Source: Prolixibacter bellariivorans ATCC BAA-1284
GTDB taxonomy: Bacteria; Bacteroidota; Bacteroidia; Bacteroidales; Prolixibacteraceae
Direction: 5' to 3'
Assembly: GCF_000621705.1 (NCBI RefSeq)
Contig: NZ_JHXO01000001.1
Span: forward strand, 434,001 to 498,000
Length of the DNA stretch: 64,000 bases
Shown piece after piece: positions 10,701 through 18,589 of this stretch. The number at the start of each line of letters is the position of its first letter. The first letter of the stretch is position 1. A program made the translations under genes and the position numbers. The notes below the pieces were generated by a model. That model was not told the origin of the DNA. It saw only the letters and a list, made by a program, of their open reading frames with translations, and made no database searches.

Positions 10701-11132
10701 CTGGGAGCAGTTTTTCACAATATCGATAATTTCATATTATTGCCCGTTTTTGCCTGGTTAATAACCTTGGGATTAAACCGGATAACCCATATGGGTAAAA
10801 AAAGAAATGCTGCGGGTGTAATGATTTCATTGTTGATGGGACTATCAATTACAGGAAGCTCGCTGCATCAGTTTGCGTATATGGTGCCTGCGGGTGTTGT
10901 GGTTGGGCTGATGATTTGGGGTGTCTGGTATTTTGCATTCCGGTATTCTCCGTCAATCATTCCGGTTGTTATGGCAGGAATTTTGGTTCCTGAAGCTGTA
11001 CGACAGGCTGTCATATCGGCGTATCCGGGCGCAATGACCGGTGAAATAGTAACATTGGTTGTTGGATTGATTATTGCAATTTTCTGGGGCCGTGAGGTGA
11101 GGAAAATTACGACTCAAGGGGATACTGTTTGA
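7770..11132 (+). CDS. Large CPBP-family intramembrane protease-like protein with duplicated layout
   Basis: A 1120-residue membrane protein. Order: one N-terminal anchor; a periplasmic domain (about 35-235); a membrane bundle (about 240-555) with the CPBP/Rce1-like motifs WEEAMFR (E430, E431, R435), GHANYPNQ (H471) and HYTVDVFW (H509); then a second anchor, a second periplasmic domain (about 625-830) resembling the first (both end VKIPE or VHVPEEW before a helix), and a second membrane bundle (about 835-1110). The second bundle has no EExxxR or paired histidines. CPBP proteins are intramembrane glutamate-type endopeptidases; the family is usually 200-350 residues, so this is greatly enlarged. 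The substrate is unknown. Confidence 0.8.
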   Translation: MDQFSLFRKPITWVILVLLSLGSGIFVYRNFEKANPLVHVDITMSRDSALAMASRMSQKLRIGPERFRQAASFTNDYRFQNYIELEGGGLDTFSVVMQRGDYHPYRWVVRQFHEYNPREVMFRFTPEGKPYGFKETLPEDFKGAALDSARARYVAEESAEKDWYANLADYHLVEHSIEVLPSERIDHTFVYENDKKSIADGKYRLRLVVSGDRLTELTWFVKIPEAFDRKYEEMRSSNTTLSSIATLLMALLYGLGGIVIGLFFLMKRSYVLWRKAFIWGFSICFFSVFLVEANQFPLSWLYYETSTSASNFIARTLLYGFLSAIGMGALVSLSITAGEGMGRIAFPRHAQFWHVWSKRAGSSKLILGQTLGAYLFMVIVLAFDVAFYMFTTRNLGWWSPAGTLSDPDILATPFPWLSPFSISLQAGFWEEAMFRAIPLAGIVLLTRNWKSHRFWVILVLILQTVVFGLGHANYPNQPSYARVVEMLVPFVIFGIIYLQFGLLPVIITHYTVDVFWISLPLWVASSPGIWIDRLIIVLLFLTPLFIVLFFRVRNKKWTELPDTYRNWAWRPPEASEEEPIHRSMSPFAVETGSVKKPVFRWILPVAVFGVLLWAFFSRFNHDDESMTIKRKAALSIAQKEMAQRIPIDSAKWTVATTVRSGGTDHRFVWQEGGPDIYKQLLGSFLEPAHFMVRYMKTEGSVEERTEEFRIGISGNGELESYRHVFPEKWPGANLSRGEATELVDSLLHVEFQTRIFRLKEVSVTPEKLDKRTDWKFTYADTANYPLRTGEARFQIQLAGNKVAYFGRSIHVPEEWQRDLRDHESKLSVWRTISWLILVAVIIAGIVIGIVRWTKGYFSIRLFGIVTVFLTVVKLLAVANGWSRSLYAYPTGQDFGNYITVALIFQLLGPLFLALGMGVVAGMLPYTIVASERIDVSSRRQFGLGLLLAGIIALLRYFRPELAPYIPWFGAANDYIPWLGAVFHNIDNFILLPVFAWLITLGLNRITHMGKKRNAAGVMISLLMGLSITGSSLHQFAYMVPAGVVVGLMIWGVWYFAFRYSPSIIPVVMAGILVPEAVRQAVISAYPGAMTGEIVTLVVGLIIAIFWGREVRKITTQGDTV

Positions 11133-11162
11133 AAAACAGTATGGAAAAGATCTAAATAAAAT

Positions 11163-11170
11163 TAAATTTG
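11163..11170 (+). promoter_or_regulatory. -7 element candidate upstream of dpp7
   Basis: TAAATTTG matches TAnnTTTG, 26 nt before the dpp7 start. No clear -33 TTG at 19-23 nt upstream was found. Confidence 0.4.
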
Positions 11171-11196
11171 CGGGACAGTAAATCAAAAATTAAAAG

Positions 11197-13353
11197 ATGA
11201 AGAAAGGTATTATCGTCCTTATTGCTTTTATCGCTACGTTTTCGGGTAGCGTAAAAGCCGATGAGGGAATGTGGCTGCCTGCTCTTGTTCAGAAGCTGAA
11301 TATCGACAAGATGCACGCTATGGGGTGTGAGTTAACGGCAGATCAAATATACAGTATCAATCATTCCAGTCTGAAAGATGCCGTTGTGGCGCTGGACCAT
11401 GGATCGTGTACCGGTGAGATGATCTCACCCGACGGGCTGCTGTTAACCAATCATCACTGTGGTTTTGACGAGATTCAGGCACACAGTACGGTGGAGCATG
11501 ATTACCTGAAAGACGGATTTTGGGCGAAGTCAAGGGATCAGGAACTTCCTAATCCGGGAAAAACGGTTTCTTTCCTGATAAGCATTACCGATGTAACTGC
11601 TAAAATTGACAGTGCCCTGACTCCTGATATGGACGAAAATGCCAGGGAAACCAAAGTGGAAGAGATTGCTTCCAAACTGGAGAAAGCCGCTTCGGATGGT
11701 ACCGATTATCAGGCTCGTGTTCGCAGCTTTTTCGAATCGAATAAATACTACCTGTTTGTTTACGAAACGTTCCGCGATATTCGGTTGGTTGGCGCTCCGC
11801 CGCAGTCTATAGGTAAGTTCGGTGGTGATACTGATAACTGGCAATGGCCACGTCAGACAGGCGATTTCAGTATGTTCCGTGTGTATTGCAGCCCGGATGG
11901 TAAACCTGCCGACTATTCGCCTAAAAATGTGCCTTTTCATCCCAAGCACTTCCTGCCTATTTCGCTGAAAGGTGTCCATAAAGGCGATTTTGCCATGATT
12001 ATGGGATATCCGGGAAGAACTGAGCGGTACAAAAGTTCGTATGGAGTTGAGTTTACAATGAATGTGACCAACCAAGTGCGCATGAAGGTACGGTCCAAAA
12101 AATTGGCGATTATCAAAAAATATATGGAGACTGGCCCGAAAGCACGTATTCAGTATGCTTCGAAATATGCACGTAGTGCCAATTATTACAAATATTCCAT
12201 TGGTCAGAATAAAGGTTTGAAGGCGTTGAATGTGATTAGTGATAAAAAAGCGCTGGAGAAACATTTTACGAACTGGGTTGATGAGGATACTGCACGTGAA
12301 GCAAAATACGGAAAGGCGCTAAGCCTCATTAAAGACGCTTACGAAAATACCGACGATGAAGTAGCCGGCGCTTATATGCGCGAAGCTTTTCTGCGCGGTC
12401 CTGAAATCTTTAGGTTGGCTATGCGGGCAAATGGCCTGTATGAGGTAATGAAAAACCAGCCGGAGAATAAGGATGCTATTCGTGCCATGTCAGCCCGTAT
12501 TCAGGGTTCACTCGATGAATTCTTCAAGGATTACAATGCACCAACCGACCAGAAACTGGCGGCTGCCTTATCGAAAATTTATGCGGATAATGTCAATCCG
12601 AAGTATTATCCGGCTTATATAAACACCATCAGAGACAAATACAAAGGCGATTACAGCAAGTTCGCTGAGAAGATGTTCAAGAAAACCATTTTCAGTAATG
12701 AGGAATCGTTGAAAGCATTCCTGAACGCTCCTTCTTTGAAGGTACTGAAAAAAGATCCGGCATTTCAGGCTACAGAACAGATAATTGACGCGATGCGTGT
12801 TATTAACAGTGATAATATGACCACTGTTCCTGAACTGGAAAAAGGACGCCGATTATTTGTAGGCGGGTTAATGGAAATGGACAAAGGCCAGAAACTATAT
12901 CCGGATGCCAATTCAACGATGCGGTTGACCTACGGTACCGTTGGTGGTTACAGTCCGCGTGACGGGGTGTGGTATAAATATTTCACGACGTTGGCCGGAT
13001 ATATTCAGAAAGATATCCCCGGCGACGATGAGTTTGACACACCACAGCGCTTAAAAGATCTGTATTACGCGAAAGATTATGGTCAGTATGCCGATAAAGA
13101 CGGAACGCTGCATACCTGCTTCCTCACCAATAACGATATTACCGGTGGTAATTCGGGTAGTCCGGTTATTAATGCCAAAGGCGAACTGATTGGAGCTGCT
13201 TTCGATGGTAACTGGGAAGCTATGAGTGGAGATATCGCTTTCGAGCCTAAAATCCAGCGGACCATTTGTGTCGATATCCGGTTTGTTCTTTGGGTAATCG
13301 ATAAGTATGCCGGTGCAACCAATCTGATTGATGAGATGACGATTGTTCGTTAA
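11197..13353 (+). CDS. dpp7: S46 family dipeptidyl peptidase, DPP7-type
   Basis: A 718-residue secreted serine exopeptidase that removes dipeptides from the N-termini of oligopeptides in the periplasm, feeding amino-acid catabolism. A signal peptide ends near residue 20 (SGSVKA). The chymotrypsin-type triad is visible: H87 in TNHHCGF, D223 in QTGDFSMFRVY, and S653 in TGGNSGSP. Eighteen residues after the serine, at 671 in AFDGNWEAMSGD, stands Gly. In characterised S46 enzymes Gly here gives the DPP7 preference for hydrophobic P1 residues, whereas Arg gives DPP11 (Asp/Glu). Specificity is therefore inferred as DPP7-like. A terminator follows the stop codon. Confidence 0.93.
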   Translation: MKKGIIVLIAFIATFSGSVKADEGMWLPALVQKLNIDKMHAMGCELTADQIYSINHSSLKDAVVALDHGSCTGEMISPDGLLLTNHHCGFDEIQAHSTVEHDYLKDGFWAKSRDQELPNPGKTVSFLISITDVTAKIDSALTPDMDENARETKVEEIASKLEKAASDGTDYQARVRSFFESNKYYLFVYETFRDIRLVGAPPQSIGKFGGDTDNWQWPRQTGDFSMFRVYCSPDGKPADYSPKNVPFHPKHFLPISLKGVHKGDFAMIMGYPGRTERYKSSYGVEFTMNVTNQVRMKVRSKKLAIIKKYMETGPKARIQYASKYARSANYYKYSIGQNKGLKALNVISDKKALEKHFTNWVDEDTAREAKYGKALSLIKDAYENTDDEVAGAYMREAFLRGPEIFRLAMRANGLYEVMKNQPENKDAIRAMSARIQGSLDEFFKDYNAPTDQKLAAALSKIYADNVNPKYYPAYINTIRDKYKGDYSKFAEKMFKKTIFSNEESLKAFLNAPSLKVLKKDPAFQATEQIIDAMRVINSDNMTTVPELEKGRRLFVGGLMEMDKGQKLYPDANSTMRLTYGTVGGYSPRDGVWYKYFTTLAGYIQKDIPGDDEFDTPQRLKDLYYAKDYGQYADKDGTLHTCFLTNNDITGGNSGSPVINAKGELIGAAFDGNWEAMSGDIAFEPKIQRTICVDIRFVLWVIDKYAGATNLIDEMTIVR

Positions 13354-13386
13354 CAAACGAATGCTCTAAAATATAGATAGATGAAA

Positions 13387-13414
13387 GGACCGGTTGTACG
13401 CCGGTCTTTTCTTT
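13387..13414 (+). terminator. Intrinsic terminator after dpp7
   Basis: GACCGG (13388-13393) pairs with CCGGTC (13401-13406), followed by TTTTCTTT. Because the stem covers 13394, an upstream-extended start of the next gene at 13394 is unlikely. Confidence 0.75.
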
Positions 13415-13432
13415 ATGCATACATTTGCATTT

Positions 13433-13906
13433 ATGACTGATGTGAAGAAACCCAATATTATTGTTTATACCGATGGCGCTTCCCGCGGAAATCCGGGACC
13501 TGGTGGTTATGGCGTTATTCTACAATCGGGGCGTCACCGGAAGGAATTATCAGAAGGTTTCCGGCTGACAACGAATAACCGGATGGAGTTATTGGCGGTG
13601 ATTGTGGCCCTTGAGGCGTTAAAAGTTGAAGGAAGCCAGGTGACCATTTATACCGATTCGAAGTATGTGGCCGATGCAGTGGAAAAGGGGTGGGTTTTTT
13701 CCTGGGCAAAGAAACGGTTTAAAGGAAAGAAGAATCCTGATCTGTGGATCCGTTTTCTGAATATTTACCCGAAACACCAGGTGCGTTTTGTCTGGGTAAA
13801 AGGCCATGCCAATAATCCGGGAAACGAACGTTGCGACGAACTGGCTGTTGAGGCTGCATTGCAGTCAAATCTGAAGGAAGATACAGGTTATCAGCCTGAA
13901 ACATAA
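13433..13906 (+). CDS. rnhA: Ribonuclease HI
   Basis: A 157-residue RNase HI that degrades the RNA strand of RNA-DNA hybrids. Catalytic landmarks in order: YTDGASRGNPGPGGYG, NNRMELLAVIVAL (catalytic Glu), YTDSKYVADAV, and VKGHANNPGNERCDELA with the His/Asp pair. ATG at 13433 is chosen because the longer frame from 13394 runs through the dpp7 terminator and family members begin a few residues before the IIVYTDG strand. TACATTTG (13419-13426) matches the -7 consensus but would place transcription start almost at the ATG, so a very short or absent leader is possible. Confidence 0.92.
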   Translation: MTDVKKPNIIVYTDGASRGNPGPGGYGVILQSGRHRKELSEGFRLTTNNRMELLAVIVALEALKVEGSQVTIYTDSKYVADAVEKGWVFSWAKKRFKGKKNPDLWIRFLNIYPKHQVRFVWVKGHANNPGNERCDELAVEAALQSNLKEDTGYQPET

Positions 13907-13945
13907 TTTTCGGAAAAACCTTGCCTCCATTTCTCAAAAGTAATT

Positions 13946-13953
13946 TACCTTTG
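13946..13953 (+). promoter_or_regulatory. -7 element upstream of waaA
   Basis: TACCTTTG matches TAnnTTTG and lies 14 nt before the waaA start at 13968; TTG at 13921-13923 could be the -33 part (22-nt spacer). Confidence 0.5.
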
Positions 13954-13967
13954 CCCGCTGAAAAGTT

Positions 13968-15197
13968 ATGAGATTATTATACGACATAGGAGTTCGGGGG
14001 TACAAGCTACTCATCAGGCTGGCATCGTTACGCAGCGAAAAGGCGCGCAAATGGTTGGATGGCCGTCGTAATATTTTCAGTCGGCTGAAAGAAGAATTAC
14101 CGTCGAACAAATCCATCTATTGGTTCCATGTAGCCTCGTTGGGCGAATTTGAACAAGGAAGACCCGTGATTGAAGCCATCCGGAAAAAAGCGCCGGATGT
14201 GAGAATTTTACTTACTTTTTTCTCTCCATCTGGTTACGAGGTGCGTAAAAATTACGAGTTTGCTGATTACGTTTATTATCTCCCACTTGATACACCCTAC
14301 AATGTCAAACGATTTCTGGATATCGTAAATCCGGAGAAGGCGTTTTTTGTGAAGTACGAATTCTGGTATCATTACCTTACTGCATTAAAAAAGCGCGGAA
14401 TTCCTACGTATATCTTTTCAGCTATTTTCCGCCCTTCTCAAATTTTCTTCAAGCCCTGGGGAAGCTGGTACCGGAAAGCATTGCGCGCTTATAATCATAT
14501 TTTTGTACAAAATCAGGAGTCGCTTGATTTGCTTAAGAAATTCGGTTTTACTAATGTTTCCCTTTCGGGTGATACCCGGTTCGATCGGGTTGGGCAGATT
14601 GCTGACGCAGCTCCCCGACTTTCGGTACTCGATGAGTTTGCTAGCGGAAAGAAACTCGTAGTTGCGGGAAGTACATGGAAAGCTGATGAAGCTTTACTCC
14701 TTGAATATATCAACTCGTCGGAACTCCCGGTTAAATATGTCATTGCACCACACGAGGTTTCCGATAAATCAATACAGCGCATTACCGAATCCCTCAATAA
14801 AAAATATGTCCGGTTTTCGAAGGCCGGAAACGGTGATTTGAAGGGGGCAGATGTTTTAATTGTAGATGGTTACGGGTACCTGACATCGGTTTACCGTTAT
14901 GGAAACCTGGCTTATATTGGCGGAGGTTTTGGTAGTGGCATTCATAATATCCTCGAAGCGGCAACCTTTGGTATGCCCGTCGTTTTTGGCCCAAACCATG
15001 AAAAGTTTCAGGAAGCATTGGATTTGCTCGAGAAAAAAGCAGCTTTTTGTATTCACGATTACGAAGAGTTCAAATCGGTCATGGATGAGTACCTGAAAGA
15101 CGACAAAAAATTGCAGGTTACTTCCGATTTAGCTAGTAATTATGTTTCACAGAGCCGAGGGGCTTCGGATGTAATTGTCCGGTATATTTTCAACTGA
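13968..15197 (+). CDS. waaA: 3-deoxy-D-manno-octulosonic acid (Kdo) transferase
   Basis: A 409-residue GT30 enzyme that attaches Kdo to lipid A precursor at the inner membrane during lipopolysaccharide synthesis. Family signs: N-terminal helix; WFHVASLGEFEQGRPVIEAIRKKAP; LTFFSPSGYEVRKNY; VKYEFWYHYLTALKKRGIP; AGSTWKADEALLLEY; and the C-terminal nucleotide-sugar site AYIGGGFGSGIHNILEAATFGMPVVFGPNHEKFQEA. Length is normal. It has its own promoter-like element and no close partner downstream (the next gene is 300 nt away). Confidence 0.94.
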   Translation: MRLLYDIGVRGYKLLIRLASLRSEKARKWLDGRRNIFSRLKEELPSNKSIYWFHVASLGEFEQGRPVIEAIRKKAPDVRILLTFFSPSGYEVRKNYEFADYVYYLPLDTPYNVKRFLDIVNPEKAFFVKYEFWYHYLTALKKRGIPTYIFSAIFRPSQIFFKPWGSWYRKALRAYNHIFVQNQESLDLLKKFGFTNVSLSGDTRFDRVGQIADAAPRLSVLDEFASGKKLVVAGSTWKADEALLLEYINSSELPVKYVIAPHEVSDKSIQRITESLNKKYVRFSKAGNGDLKGADVLIVDGYGYLTSVYRYGNLAYIGGGFGSGIHNILEAATFGMPVVFGPNHEKFQEALDLLEKKAAFCIHDYEEFKSVMDEYLKDDKKLQVTSDLASNYVSQSRGASDVIVRYIFN

Positions 15198-15498
15198 TAT
15201 TTCATAATTGTTTCATTGTTTATCCGGCATACAGAGCTATTCCGGAAGGAAAAATTTTGCTTCTGTTTTTTTGAATTTATTTCTGTTTTGGTCAACTTTT
15301 AGTAGTTATCAAAAATGTAAGTTGCACGTATACAGAAAACAAACAGGTGGAAGTTGATAACTTTTACAGGAAATGGAAAATAAAGTGTTCCATTCTTGCC
15401 ACATGAAAAGTAAATTGCATATCGGATTAACAGCCTCGATTCCGGGCACGAAAAAATCCGACAGACAACCGAATTACGAAACCCAAATTTAGTTCACC
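15198..15498 (+). other. Intergenic region before nrdJ (301 nt)
   Basis: AT-rich, without a convincing gene. It contains a 9-bp inverted repeat, AGTTATCAA (15304-15312) and TTGATAACT (15354-15362), 41 nt apart, which might be an operator. I looked for the conserved core of a cobalamin riboswitch because nrdJ needs B12 and did not find it. No clear NrdR-box pair was recognised. Confidence 0.4.
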
Positions 15499-18048
15499 AT
15501 GGATTTGAAAGAAGTATCTTCAGGACGGTCGGCCGCGCACTCAAAAGTATACTCGACAGAGGACGCTTTTCAGGCGTCGCTGAAGTATTTTAAGGGAGAT
15601 GATTTGGCAGCCCGCGTATGGGTGAATAAGTATGCCTTAAAGGACTCCTACGGAAATATTTTTGAATTAACCCCAGACGATATGCATCGTCGTTTAGCTA
15701 AAGAAATTGCGCGTATAGAAAATCGTTACCCTAATCCCCTCTCAGAAGAAGAAATTTATAGCCTGCTGAAAGATTTTAAATATATCGTTCCTCAAGGTGG
15801 CCCGATGACTGGTATTGGAAATGAATATCAGGTAGCTTCGCTGTCGAATTGCTTTGTCGTAGGCAATAATGCCGACTCGTATGGCGGAATCATGATGGTT
15901 GACCAGGAACAGGTTCAACTGATGAAACGCCGTGGAGGAGTTGGTCATGACTTGTCTCATATCCGGCCAGCCGGTTCACCGGTAAAAAACTCAGCTCTGA
16001 CCTCTACCGGTATCGTACCGTTCATGGAACGTTTTTCCAATTCCACTCGTGAAGTGGCTCAGGATGGCCGCCGTGGTGCGTTGATGCTTTCGGTGTCGAT
16101 TAAACACCCCGACTCCGAAAATTTCATCGATGCCAAGATGACGGAAGGCAAAGTGACCGGAGCCAATGTGTCGGTAAAGATCGATGATGAGTTCATGCAA
16201 TCGGTTCGTGAAAACAAACCTTATACGCAGCAATATCCTGTAGAGAGTAAGAATCCGTCGTTTACCCGCGATATTAATGCCGGTGAGCTTTGGAAAAAGA
16301 TTGTTCACAATGCCTGGAAATCGGCTGAGCCGGGAATTCTTTTCTGGGATACCGTGATCCGTGAATCGGTTCCGGATTCGTATGCTGATTTGGGTTACAA
16401 GACTGTTTCGACCAATCCCTGTGGTGAGATTCCGCTTTGCCCCTATGATAGTTGTCGGTTGCTGGCTATTAATCTATTCTCATACGTCGAGAAACCATTT
16501 ACCAAGAAGGCCAAGTTCAATTTTGAGCTCTTCCGTAAGCACGTCCGTTATGCACAACGCATTATGGATGATATCATCGATTTGGAGCTCGAAAAAATTG
16601 AGGCCATTACCGGTAAAGTTGAATCGGATAAGGAAGATGGCGAAATCAAACGGGTAGAATCCAATCTCTGGAATAAGATTCGTGAAATGGCTATTAATGG
16701 CCGTCGTACCGGAATTGGGATCACTGCTGAAGGTGATATGCTGGCAGCTTTAGGACTGGTTTACGGAACCGACAATGCCATCGATTTCTCGGTAGAGGTA
16801 CATAAATTGGTTGCATTGGAAGCGTATCGTGGCTCTGTATTGATGGCGAAAGATCGTGGTGCGTTCCCGATTTACGACGCGAATCGCGAAAAAGAGAATC
16901 CGTATATCAAGCGTCTGGCAGAAACCGATCCGGAGCTGTATAATGATATGGTGAAATACGGTCGTCGTAACATCGCTCTTCTGACCATTGCCCCTACCGG
17001 AACAACTAGTTTGATGACACAAACAACTTCGGGTATCGAGCCCGTATTTATGCCGGTTTATAAACGCCGCCGGAAAGTGAATCCTAACGATAAAGGCATT
17101 CGGGTTGATTTTGTAGATGAAGTAGGCGATAGCTGGGAAGAATACATCGTTTTCCATCATAAATTCAAAGACTGGATGGAAATGAATGGATATGATATAA
17201 ATAAAAAATATTCAGATGAAGAATTAGATAAGATGGTAGCAAAATCGCCTTATTATAAAGCTACTTCCAATGATGTGGATTGGGTGGCTAAGGTGAAAAT
17301 GCAGGGCCAGATTCAGAAGTGGGTCGACCATTCTATTTCGGTGACAATTAACCTCCCCTCAGATGTTGATGAGGAACTGGTAGGTGAACTTTATTTCACT
17401 GCCTGGGAAAGTGGCTGTAAGGGTGTTACAGTATACCGCGATGGTTCCCGTTCAGGTGTATTGATTTCGGCAAAAGACAAGACTGAGAAAAAAGGTGTTT
17501 TCTCGACAAAACGTCCGGAAGCACTCGAAGCCGATGTGGTTCGCTTCCAGAATAGCAAGGACAAGTGGATTGCCTTTATCGGACTTATCGATGAGCAGCC
17601 TTACGAAATCTTCACCGGATTGGCAGACGACGAAGATGGAATTTTGCTTCCCCGTTCGGTTACCCGTGGAAGTATTATTAAAAGTAGGGACGAAAACGGA
17701 ATTGCGCGTTACGATTTCCAGTACATTAATAAGCGTGGATACAAAACAACGATTGAAGGACTTTCATACAAATTCAATCCGATATTCTGGAATTATGCCA
17801 AGTTGATTTCCAGTGTGCTGCGGCATGGTATGCCTATCGAGAAAGTGGTGGATTTGGTAACCAGCCTTCAGTTCGATATTGATACAATTAACACCTGGAA
17901 GAATGGTGTAGCCAGAGCATTGAAGAAATATATCCCCAACGGAACATCTGTTGATGGTGCAACTTGTGCTGGTTGTGGCTCTGAAAATGTAGTCTACCAG
18001 GAAGGTTGCCTGATTTGTAAAGATTGTGGCTCTTCGAAATGCGGTTAA
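15499..18048 (+). CDS. nrdJ: Adenosylcobalamin-dependent (class II) ribonucleotide reductase
   Basis: An 849-residue class II reductase that turns ribonucleotides into deoxyribonucleotides by a radical made from adenosylcobalamin, without oxygen. Key parts: N-terminal ATP-cone-like region; C118 in SLSNCFVV; the radical-site loop TNPCGEIPLCPYDSCRL with N306, C308 and E310; the substrate loop IAPTGTTSLMTQTTSGIEP; and at the C-terminus a zinc-ribbon-like region, CAGCGSENVVYQEGC and CKDCGSSKCG, holding the redox-active pair that re-reduces the active site. The organism must therefore make or import B12. A strong terminator follows at 18073. Confidence 0.95.
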   Translation: MDLKEVSSGRSAAHSKVYSTEDAFQASLKYFKGDDLAARVWVNKYALKDSYGNIFELTPDDMHRRLAKEIARIENRYPNPLSEEEIYSLLKDFKYIVPQGGPMTGIGNEYQVASLSNCFVVGNNADSYGGIMMVDQEQVQLMKRRGGVGHDLSHIRPAGSPVKNSALTSTGIVPFMERFSNSTREVAQDGRRGALMLSVSIKHPDSENFIDAKMTEGKVTGANVSVKIDDEFMQSVRENKPYTQQYPVESKNPSFTRDINAGELWKKIVHNAWKSAEPGILFWDTVIRESVPDSYADLGYKTVSTNPCGEIPLCPYDSCRLLAINLFSYVEKPFTKKAKFNFELFRKHVRYAQRIMDDIIDLELEKIEAITGKVESDKEDGEIKRVESNLWNKIREMAINGRRTGIGITAEGDMLAALGLVYGTDNAIDFSVEVHKLVALEAYRGSVLMAKDRGAFPIYDANREKENPYIKRLAETDPELYNDMVKYGRRNIALLTIAPTGTTSLMTQTTSGIEPVFMPVYKRRRKVNPNDKGIRVDFVDEVGDSWEEYIVFHHKFKDWMEMNGYDINKKYSDEELDKMVAKSPYYKATSNDVDWVAKVKMQGQIQKWVDHSISVTINLPSDVDEELVGELYFTAWESGCKGVTVYRDGSRSGVLISAKDKTEKKGVFSTKRPEALEADVVRFQNSKDKWIAFIGLIDEQPYEIFTGLADDEDGILLPRSVTRGSIIKSRDENGIARYDFQYINKRGYKTTIEGLSYKFNPIFWNYAKLISSVLRHGMPIEKVVDLVTSLQFDIDTINTWKNGVARALKKYIPNGTSVDGATCAGCGSENVVYQEGCLICKDCGSSKCG

Positions 18049-18072
18049 ACGCAAATGTTCATAAAAATAAAG

Positions 18073-18102
18073 AGAGGTTCCCTTTTGGAGAACCTCTTTT
18101 TT
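18073..18102 (+). terminator. Intrinsic terminator after nrdJ
   Basis: AGAGGTTC (18073-18080) pairs with GAACCTCT (18090-18097), followed by a run of six T. Confidence 0.88.
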
Positions 18103-18243
18103 GATTATGGTTATTGTTGTCGTATTCTTTCGGATAGTGCACTTCCTAAATGTTCGAGGAAAACAGCTGTAAAAGGAAATGCTGTTTTGTATCCTTCAGA
18201 ACGGACGAAAATTTTAAAACAGGTAAAGCTGATGGGAATCTGC

Positions 18244-18441
18244 TCAGGCTGCAATGTCTGAAAAAGCATCGTCCAGAATATCCGGATAGATGGTACCAAA
18301 CTGATCATAACACCAATCTCTCAATTCTTCCAATTCCTTTCCATTGTCATTCGTCCAGCCAATGCATTTCAGTAGCTCTTTTTCAAAAAGCTCCTGACTG
18401 AAACTTACCTTCGGTAAGATAACTTTTGCGTATTCCATCAT
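18244..18441 (-). CDS. Small conserved Bacteroidota protein (65 aa), unknown function
   Basis: A 65-residue soluble protein beginning MMEYAKVILPKVSFSQELF and ending DAFSDIAA. The pattern (short strand, FEKELLKCIGW, then LEELRDWCYDQFG) resembles small orphan proteins I associate with Bacteroidota genomes, but no function is known to me. It has coding-like composition, lies in an otherwise empty stretch between nrdJ and trpA, and has a -7-like TATCTTGA 49 nt upstream. It may start at the second Met (18438). Confidence 0.65.
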   Translation of the reverse strand: MMEYAKVILPKVSFSQELFEKELLKCIGWTNDNGKELEELRDWCYDQFGTIYPDILDDAFSDIAA

Positions 18442-18489
18442 AGTGTTTCAATTTTAAAAGAACGTGGTACAGAATTTTCATTCTCTTCC

Positions 18490-18497
18490 TCAAGATA
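18490..18497 (-). promoter_or_regulatory. -7-like element upstream of the 65-aa gene
   Basis: On the minus strand TATCTTGA, a near match to TAnnTTTG, lies 49 nt before the start at 18441. No -33 TTG at good spacing was seen. Confidence 0.3.
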
Positions 18498-18528
18498 ACA
18501 AATCAGAGCGAAAAATCAGGTATGCAAT

Positions 18529-18578
18529 CACAGCTTTTAATCTATTTTAACAATGTCATTTTTCGATTCAAAGCTGTG
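18529..18578 (-). repeat. Inverted repeat downstream of trpA
   Basis: CACAGCTTT (18529-18537) and AAAGCTGTG (18570-18578) are perfect complements 32 nt apart, just past the trpA stop at 18590. There is no U-tract after the arm in either direction, so it is at best a weak terminator or an RNA 3'-end stabilising stem. Confidence 0.35.
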
Positions 18579-18589
18579 TTTCCGGTCAT

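Noticed and set aside
15198-15498. Cobalamin riboswitch before the B12-dependent reductase
   Set aside because: The conserved core and B12-box words were not found; only loose GC-poor similarity.
18055-18261. 68-codon plus-strand frame after nrdJ
   Set aside because: It overlaps the nrdJ terminator and the better-supported 65-residue gene on the other strand.
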